This document shows, in pieces, positions 14,819 through 19,508 of a stretch of DNA of 19,508 nucleotides (position 1 is its first letter; each line of letters starts with the position of its first letter). The position numbers were made by a program, and so were the translations under genes. Origin of the DNA: JAWXVD01 sp044425705. Its GTDB lineage: Bacteria > Bacillota > Clostridia > Lachnospirales > Lachnospiraceae. Below the pieces are notes generated by a model, which was not told where the DNA came from, ran no database searches, and worked only from the letters and a program-made list of their open reading frames with translations. The DNA lies in the NCBI GenBank assembly GCA_044425705.1, contig JAWXVD010000061.1:1-19508 (forward strand), given 5' to 3'.

Positions 14819-16306
14819 ATGAAATCATTTAAATATAAACAATTACAAAAAGGTCTTGTTGCCTGTTTTTTATCTTTTTCACTACTATGTTCCTCTTCAA
14901 TTCAATCTATGGCCACTGAAGAAAGTGAAGAAGTGGATATTATTGATGAAGTAACTGAAGAAAGTGAAGGAGTGGATATTGTTGATGAAGAAATTGACTC
15001 AAGCGATATTTCTTGGCCTTCGGGACCTGAAGTCAATGCTTCTGCCGCTATTTTAATGGATATTAATACTGGTACTATTCTTTATGGAAAAAATATTCAC
15101 GATCAACTTTATCCTGCTAGTATCACTAAAATCTTGACAGCATATATTGCTATGCAGGAATCAGATATGGATGAAATGGTTACCTTTTCAAGTGAGGCCG
15201 TGTATAGTATCAACTGGCGAGAAGATGCTAACATGGGAATTAAGGTTGGAGAAATTATTACAATGGAACAGGCACTTTATGGTGTTTTAGTAGGTTCTGC
15301 TAATGAAGCAGCTTATGCTGTAGGAGAACATATTAGCGGATCTATGGATGATTTTGTTACCTTAATGAATGAAACTGCCACTGAATTAGGATGTTTAAAT
15401 AGCAATTTTATGAATCCAAACGGTATCCATGATGATTATCACTATACTACAGCTTATGATATGGCTATGATCGGAAAAGCCTTTTTTTCAAATGAGTTGC
15501 TTTGTAATATGTCATCAACAACAAGTTACCAAGTTCCTTATTCCGAAACACAATCTAACGAAGAATTAATTGTTTGGGCAAAAAGTAGCTTGCTTCCTGG
15601 CAAAACCTATGCCTACGACTATTTAGTAGGAACTAAAACTGGTTATACTTCGGAATCTAATCAAACACTTGTTTCTTGTGCTGAAAATAACGGAATGAAA
15701 TTGGTTTGTGTTATTTTAGATGACGAATCACCAAATCAATTTACTGACACCATCAATTTGTTTGAGTGGGGTTTTAATCATTTTCAAACATTAAATATTT
15801 CTGATTTAGATACACAATATAATATAACAAGCACTAGCTTTTTTTCTTCCAACTCTGAAGATTTATTTGGTAATTCAGAGCCTATCTTAGAAATTAGTGA
15901 TAGTGATTATATTATTCTTCCAAATGATGCTAGTTTTGAAAATACCCTATCTTCTATTTCATATGATACTGAAAATGAAGATGCTGTAGCTTCTATTAAT
16001 TTCACTTATGCCGATACCAGCGTAGGTTCTATACCTATCACTCTGGTACAACAAGTGACTGAAGTTTTTGATTTTGATGATTATGTAGAACCCATTGAAG
16101 TAGTAGAAGAAGATCCTATCATTTATGTAAATGTAATTAATATTGTAGGAATCATTGCTATTTGCTTTGTTATATTGCTAGTTTTCTTTATTTTCTATGC
16201 CCAACTACAACATAAGAGAAGACGAAGTCGTCGTCGCTCTAAATCAAGAAGAAATCGTTACAATTCTTCTTATTTTAATAATTATAATGACACTCCTTAT
16301 TTATAG
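14819..16306 (+). CDS. dacA: Secreted, membrane-anchored D-alanyl-D-alanine carboxypeptidase (PBP5 family), 495 aa
   Basis: It trims the terminal D-Ala from peptidoglycan stem peptides outside the cell. From ATG 14819: signal peptide residues about 1-31 (KGLVACFLSFSLLCSSSIQSMA), an acidic spacer with a two-copy 13-residue repeat (33-58), then the penicillin-binding transpeptidase domain with Ser101-ITK104 (SxxK, nucleophile), Ser160-Ala-Asn162 (SxN) and Lys273-Thr-Gly275 (KTG). A C-terminal domain follows (about 325-420), then a membrane helix (about 436-461) and an arginine-rich tail (KRRRSRRRSKSRRNR). Most PBP5 proteins end in an amphipathic helix, so a true spanning helix with a basic tail is a clade-specific feature. 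The frame opens at 14717, but only 14819 puts the signal peptide at the N-terminus and has AGAAAGG (about 11 bases away). All catalytic motifs are intact. Confidence 0.93.
   Translation: MKSFKYKQLQKGLVACFLSFSLLCSSSIQSMATEESEEVDIIDEVTEESEGVDIVDEEIDSSDISWPSGPEVNASAAILMDINTGTILYGKNIHDQLYPASITKILTAYIAMQESDMDEMVTFSSEAVYSINWREDANMGIKVGEIITMEQALYGVLVGSANEAAYAVGEHISGSMDDFVTLMNETATELGCLNSNFMNPNGIHDDYHYTTAYDMAMIGKAFFSNELLCNMSSTTSYQVPYSETQSNEELIVWAKSSLLPGKTYAYDYLVGTKTGYTSESNQTLVSCAENNGMKLVCVILDDESPNQFTDTINLFEWGFNHFQTLNISDLDTQYNITSTSFFSSNSEDLFGNSEPILEISDSDYIILPNDASFENTLSSISYDTENEDAVASINFTYADTSVGSIPITLVQQVTEVFDFDDYVEPIEVVEEDPIIYVNVINIVGIIAICFVILLVFFIFYAQLQHKRRRSRRRSKSRRNRYNSSYFNNYNDTPYL
14915..14992 (+). 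repeat. 39-bp tandem duplication in the dacA acidic spacer
   Basis: Two adjacent 39-base units (14915-14953 and 14954-14992) differ at three positions by my alignment. They encode TEESEEVDIIDEV and TEESEGVDIVDEE, directly after the predicted signal peptide cleavage site. The frame is kept. It looks like a recent in-frame duplication that lengthens a negatively charged linker. Confidence 0.85.
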
Positions 16307-16333
16307 AACACTCTCTTACAATATTCTATAAAT

Positions 16334-16400
16334 AAATCACCTAGAAAAACACTTTCTATAAAATGCAAAGTACTTTTTCTGGGTGATTTTTATTTTTTCT
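16334..16400 (+). terminator. Strong terminator after dacA, 16-bp stem
   Basis: AAATCACCTAGAAAAA (16334-16349) pairs along its full length with TTTTTCTGGGTGATTT (16374-16389), with a single T-G wobble. It is followed by TTTATTTTTTCTTCT. It lies 28 bases after the dacA stop, in the convergent gap with the exonuclease gene. Read from the other strand the stem is followed by ATTTATTTATAG, so it may also end transcripts coming from the right. Confidence 0.9.
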
Positions 16401-16415
16401 TCTATTGAACTTTTT

Positions 16416-16456
16416 TGTAACTATTCAGAAGATCTTTGCATAGTTACACTTTTTTT
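16416..16456 (+). terminator. Second terminator-like hairpin in the convergent gap
   Basis: TGTAACTAT (16416-16424) and ATAGTTACA (16440-16448) form a perfect 9-bp stem with a 15-nt loop, followed by CTTTTTTT on the plus strand. The T run reaches the end of the exonuclease gene. On the minus strand the stem is followed by A residues, so this acts only on plus-strand readthrough, as a backup. Confidence 0.55.
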
Positions 16457-17402
16457 ATACTTTCTTTTTATCTTTTGTGTTTTGTATCTTTCGTTTTCTT
16501 GCTAAAATTTCTTTTACATCCTTTTCTTCCACAAACTTACTTGTCTTTATAGCATACACATTATCTCCTACTGACTTTTTAATTCTGATTTTACTTTTCA
16601 TAAAACCATGAATATTACAATAGGAAATGCTGTAATAATGCTTCCCATTTGGAGTAAACCATTTTACCTTCTTCTTTAAATTCTTATGACAAATATAGCA
16701 CTTTGTGCTAATGACTTCTCTATCTGCTAATAGAGCTGCTTTTTCATCAAATTCTCTAGATATATATTTAGCATAATCATGAAATACAACTTTAATTTCA
16801 TCCTTTTTTGTTTGTGGTAAATGATACGTATCAAAAGATACTTTTTCCATAATATGAGGTGACTGTACTAATTTTTCCAATACTTTTCCTGTATAATAGG
16901 CATCGCTATAGGCTCTATGAAACTCTATATCTTTCTCTATTTTAAAATAATCTACTGCATATTCTAAAGTTTTTCTAGTCTTTTCATCTTCATATGCTAA
17001 ACTAAACAATTTTTGGACATCATAAAATTTAATAGCGTTACAAGCAAGAGGAATCATTTGATAATACTCCATATTTCGTTGTAGCTCTAATAAATCTAGA
17101 GGACCCCATGTGCAAAAAATATAATCTTCCCCACACCATTCTAAAAACTCACTCATTACCTCAGAAAATACTCTTCCTTTTCTTAATTCATCCATTTGCA
17201 AATGTACTAATTTTCCTGTGATATGGTGCATTTCATGATATACCTGGGGTTTTACTAATTCAGAAAATTTGCTTATCATTTTTGCATCATGATTTAATTT
17301 TACAGCACCAATTTCTATAATTTCAAAAGGCAATAATTTATCTCTTCCTTCTTCACCTATATTACTTTGGTTCCATTCTAAATCTAAAACTATATAATTC
17401 AT
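16455..17402 (-). CDS. DEDDh-family 3'-5' exonuclease with C-terminal zinc-finger-like motif, 315 aa
   Basis: An RNase T/DnaQ-type exonuclease (Exonuc_X-T). Exo I is Asp7 and Glu9 in IVLDLEWNQ, Exo II is Asp103 in CTWGPLDLLELQRN, and Exo III is His162 and Asp167 in FHRAYSDAYYTG; all acidic catalytic positions and the histidine are present. HHITGKLV matches the conserved region after Exo I. The C-terminal 100 residues carry Cys235-Cys238 (CYIC) and Cys262-His265 (CNIH), spaced like a zinc-binding finger, followed by a very basic tail (ARKRKIQNTKDKKKV). The substrate (RNA or DNA) is not evident. The start at 17402 has AGGGG 6 bases upstream and lies 26 bases after the lacI stop, so it may be read from the lacI transcript. 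A stand-alone exonuclease of this sort need not be related to the regulator. Confidence 0.85.
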   Translation of the reverse strand: MNYIVLDLEWNQSNIGEEGRDKLLPFEIIEIGAVKLNHDAKMISKFSELVKPQVYHEMHHITGKLVHLQMDELRKGRVFSEVMSEFLEWCGEDYIFCTWGPLDLLELQRNMEYYQMIPLACNAIKFYDVQKLFSLAYEDEKTRKTLEYAVDYFKIEKDIEFHRAYSDAYYTGKVLEKLVQSPHIMEKVSFDTYHLPQTKKDEIKVVFHDYAKYISREFDEKAALLADREVISTKCYICHKNLKKKVKWFTPNGKHYYSISYCNIHGFMKSKIRIKKSVGDNVYAIKTSKFVEEKDVKEILARKRKIQNTKDKKKV

Positions 17403-17428
17403 ATTTTCCCCTATTCCGTAGTATTCAT

Positions 17429-18439
17429 TTATCTTATCTTTCTATGGCTTTCTCTTTTCACTAAATTAAATGGAACCAATACTGTAATCGGTAAATGATG
17501 TCCTTGTTCTATCCTATTACTTAAAAACTTGATAGCCAATTTCGCCATCTCTTCTGTTGGAATATTAATGGTTGTTAATAATGGTGATAAATATCCTATC
17601 TTTTCAATATTATCTACACTAATCACAGAAATATCCTCAGGAGATTTCAATCCCACATCTTTTATCCCTTGCAACACACCGATAGCAACGGTATCATTCA
17701 TGCAGAAAATTGCTGTCACTTCTTTATGTTTTTCCAATAATTTTACTGTGGCTTCTTGTCCATTCTCTACTGTAGCAAATATATTAATCGCATATTCGCG
17801 ATTATATGGAATATGATATTTTCTAAGAGCTTCATAATAACCTCGAAAGCGTTTTTCATTAACCATTTCACCTATATATGCAATTTTTTGATGATTTAAC
17901 TGTATTAAAAATTCAGTGGCTTGTTTTCCTGCACGCTCTCCACTACAAATGATTTGGTCACATGGAAAATCTAATTCATTTAAACCTATGCAGATAATAT
18001 ATTTAAATAATTTTTTTAAAATAGCATATGTTTGCTTTTCTAATCTCCCCAACACCACAACAATTTGTATCTTATCTTGCAACAACTTTTTTTTAAGCTC
18101 TTCATCAATTTCTTTTACTGTAAAACTATACTTTATCATAAATCCATTGGCGTATGCCTCTTTTTGTATGCAGTTTGCTAAATTTGAAAAAAATGAACTT
18201 TCATTTATATCATACCTTCTAGCTTGCAAACATGCAATATTATGCGTTTTTTGAAATTCACCCTCACCACATTTCAAAGCCTTTGCAAATGTATTCGGTG
18301 TATACCCTGTTTCATTTACTATTTTCCAGACTTTTTCTTCCACTTCTCTACTTGCAGGTTTCGGGGTACTTTTGTTAATAATTCTAGATACTGTAGATGG
18401 AGACACTCCAGCTAACTTCGATATTTCTTTTAATGTCAT
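17429..18439 (-). CDS. LacI-family transcriptional regulator, 336 aa
   Basis: Residues 1-25 form the helix-turn-helix (TLKEISKLAGVSPSTVSRIIN), followed by the hinge region with GYTPNTFAKAL, and then a periplasmic-binding-protein-like sensor domain (about 65-336) containing FCMNDTVAIGVLQGI and SVDNIEKIGYLSPLLTTI. It should bind a sugar or sugar phosphate and repress or activate a catabolic gene set. It is transcribed divergently from the TIM-family gene, and the shared 320-bp gap holds an 18-bp perfect palindrome with a central CG, as LacI-family operators have. The start at 18439 has AGGAGG 10 bases upstream. SVDNI replaces the more common G-FDD/DNI turn, as in some galactoside-type regulators, but the effector cannot be told. 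Confidence 0.92.
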   Translation of the reverse strand: MTLKEISKLAGVSPSTVSRIINKSTPKPASREVEEKVWKIVNETGYTPNTFAKALKCGEGEFQKTHNIACLQARRYDINESSFFSNLANCIQKEAYANGFMIKYSFTVKEIDEELKKKLLQDKIQIVVVLGRLEKQTYAILKKLFKYIICIGLNELDFPCDQIICSGERAGKQATEFLIQLNHQKIAYIGEMVNEKRFRGYYEALRKYHIPYNREYAINIFATVENGQEATVKLLEKHKEVTAIFCMNDTVAIGVLQGIKDVGLKSPEDISVISVDNIEKIGYLSPLLTTINIPTEEMAKLAIKFLSNRIEQGHHLPITVLVPFNLVKRESHRKIR

Positions 18440-18486
18440 CCTGATAAATCCTCCTCTACCTTTTTATCATTCTTTCATAGTTATGT

Positions 18487-18521
18487 CCAGTGATTTCACT
18501 GGTTTACAAGGGTGAAATCAC
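18487..18521. repeat. Nested inverted repeats in the lacI leader
   Basis: GTGATTTCAC (18490-18499) and GTGAAATCAC (18512-18521) are exact reverse complements 12 bases apart. The left copy also sits inside a 7-2-7 palindrome, CCAGTGA-TT-TCACTGG (18487-18502). The cluster lies 48-82 bases upstream of the lacI start, downstream of its candidate promoter, so it could be a second operator for autoregulation or a leader hairpin. There is no T tract. Confidence 0.6.
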
Positions 18522-18571
18522 AGACTCTGAAGATAAAAATTTATTTTCGCCCTTAGTAACAGTCATCAATT

Positions 18572-18577
18572 ATTATA
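18572..18577 (-). promoter_or_regulatory. Candidate -10 box for the lacI gene
   Basis: A consensus TATAAT on the minus strand, about 133 bases before the lacI start codon and between the operator palindrome and the gene. No good -35 hexamer is at the standard spacing (TTCGAT at 19 bases is the nearest), so this is tentative. Confidence 0.35.
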
Positions 18578-18632
18578 TTGCTTTTATTTTATAAAAATCG
18601 AATTTTAATTATTATCTCATACTTCCTTCAAA

Positions 18633-18650
18633 TACACAAACGTTTGTGTA
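18633..18650. promoter_or_regulatory. Probable LacI-family operator (perfect 18-bp palindrome)
   Basis: TACACAAACGTTTGTGTA is an exact palindrome with the central CG step typical of LacI/GalR-family sites. It lies in the gap between the divergent lacI gene and the TIM-family gene, 110 bases before the latter's start and just ahead of candidate -10 boxes (TATAGA at 18670-18675, TAAACT at 18681-18686). The neighbouring regulator is the obvious ligand. Confidence 0.8.
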
Positions 18651-18759
18651 AATTTTTCATTCACTTTTTTATAGATATGCTAAACTTAATTTATAAAAAT
18701 CATAGCTATTCAGCCATAAGCTGAAAGTTACAAAAATCATATAGAAAGGGGTGTATGAA

Positions 18760-19508
18760 GTGAAAAAAATTTATCTAAATTTAAAACGATTTGATGTGAC
18801 TCCAGAAAAAGGTGGAGTAAATCGTATTGCAAAACTGGGCAATTGGGCTAATTTCATCGTCACAAATACTAAGGACGACTTAAAAGCATTTAATGATAAA
18901 GCAAAATTTACTATGTTTTTTCCTGAAGTACATATATTATCTGCAGTAAATGCAAATGATGGAACTATCAACATTGGATGTCAAAGTGTAAATGAAAGCG
19001 ATACTGCTGTGGGAGGTAATTTTGGTGCATTTACTACTTTAAGACCTGCAAATGCTATGGCATTAGCTGGTGCAAACACCGCACTTATCGGTCATTGTGA
19101 AGAACGTAATTATTACAAAAATATTTTATCACAAGCCGGTGTTTCTGATTTAAGTATCGTAAACAAATTTTTTAATCAAAAAGTTCATGCTGCAATCAAT
19201 GCAGGTCTAGATGTTTTATATTGTATCGGCGAAACTTCTGAGGAACAAAGTGATTTTGAAGCAGTTTTAAAAACACAATTAGAATTAGGATTAAAAGATG
19301 CAGATCTTTCAAAGATTACTATTGCTTATGAACCAGTTTGGTCTATCGGACCTGGAAAAACTCCAGCAGATAAACCTTATATTACAAAAATCGCACAATA
19401 TGTAAAGACTCTACTTCCAGATACAGATATTGTTTACGGTGGTGGTTTAAAAGAAGACAATGCAAAAATGTTAGCTTCTATTCCTGAAATTAGCGGTGGT
19501 TTAATTGC
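18760..19508 (+). CDS. Triosephosphate isomerase family protein, divergent paralogue (runs off the right edge)
   Basis: The GTG start at 18760 is preceded by AAAGGGGTG about 6 bases away; the nearby ATG 18755 stops after two codons. The 249 visible residues are nearly a whole TIM (about 250). The catalytic residues are present: Asn7 and Lys9 (IYLNLKRFDV), His112 (IGHCEER), Glu191 (AYEPVWSIGPGKT), and the phosphate-loop GG in VYGGGLKEDNA. The N-terminal NLKRFDVTPEKGG differs from the NWKMN of housekeeping TIM. Together with the divergent LacI regulator and operator, this suggests a pathway-specific isomerase for a sugar phosphate rather than the glycolytic enzyme. Families of such TIM-like proteins include tetrulose-phosphate isomerases (EryH type); that assignment is inference only. 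Confidence 0.88.
   Translation, partial: MKKIYLNLKRFDVTPEKGGVNRIAKLGNWANFIVTNTKDDLKAFNDKAKFTMFFPEVHILSAVNANDGTINIGCQSVNESDTAVGGNFGAFTTLRPANAMALAGANTALIGHCEERNYYKNILSQAGVSDLSIVNKFFNQKVHAAINAGLDVLYCIGETSEEQSDFEAVLKTQLELGLKDADLSKITIAYEPVWSIGPGKTPADKPYITKIAQYVKTLLPDTDIVYGGGLKEDNAKMLASIPEISGGLI

Noticed and set aside
18771..18974. Minus-strand open frame of 67 residues
   Set aside because: It lies antisense to the TIM-family gene, whose catalytic motifs are intact in the plus-strand frame.
1..19508. CRISPR array, insertion sequence, tRNA or rRNA genes, prophage or toxin-antitoxin genes
   Set aside because: I saw no regularly spaced repeats, transposase-like proteins, tRNA-like cloverleaf segments or phage proteins in the window.

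Overview
The window is AT-rich, uses strong AGGAGG-type ribosome binding sites with occasional TTG and GTG starts, and has T-rich intrinsic terminators. Together with the protein types (a DEDDh exonuclease beginning MNYIVLDLEWNQ, a PBP5-like carboxypeptidase, an Mrp module of anaerobe type, a LacI-linked divergent TIM paralogue), this points to a Gram-positive anaerobe of the Clostridia, probably Lachnospiraceae. That placement is inference from style, not from a marker gene.

Region 1 (about 1-11700, minus strand) is dominated by one 11-kb operon for a multisubunit Mrp-type cation/proton antiporter. In transcription order it reads mrpE, mrpF, mrpG, a 96-bp structured gap, an MbhD/DUF4040 subunit, an MbhE-MrpB fusion, mrpC, and then five antiporter-like (MrpA/MrpD/NuoL-M-N superfamily) membrane subunits of 498, 492, 491, 632 and 657 residues. 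Canonical Mrp has two such subunits. No hydrogenase, NADH-dehydrogenase or ferredoxin-binding subunit is visible. The operon ends at a terminator at 245-288, and just beyond it a separate CPA-type cation/proton antiporter gene begins and runs off the left edge.

Region 2 (11767-12817, minus strand) holds trmB (tRNA m7G46 methyltransferase) followed by a thioredoxin gene whose terminator overlaps its own stop codon. This isolates it from the mrp operon.

Region 3 (12818-16460, plus strand) holds a CPA2/NapA-KefB-type antiporter, with a candidate promoter in a long divergent gap and its own terminator, and then a secreted D-Ala-D-Ala carboxypeptidase with a C-terminal membrane anchor and an arginine-rich tail. 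It closes with a strong 16-bp-stem terminator in the convergent gap.

Region 4 (16455-19508) holds, on the minus strand, a LacI-family regulator followed closely by a DEDDh 3'-5' exonuclease carrying a C-terminal zinc-finger-like motif. Divergent from lacI, on the plus strand, is a triosephosphate-isomerase-family gene that reaches the right edge. A perfect 18-bp palindrome in the divergent intergenic region is a very likely LacI operator.

The most unusual items are the five-subunit Mrp expansion with a split MrpA, and the folded 81-bp element inside the operon between mrpG and the MbhD gene. That element could be a cis-regulatory RNA or a palindromic intergenic repeat.
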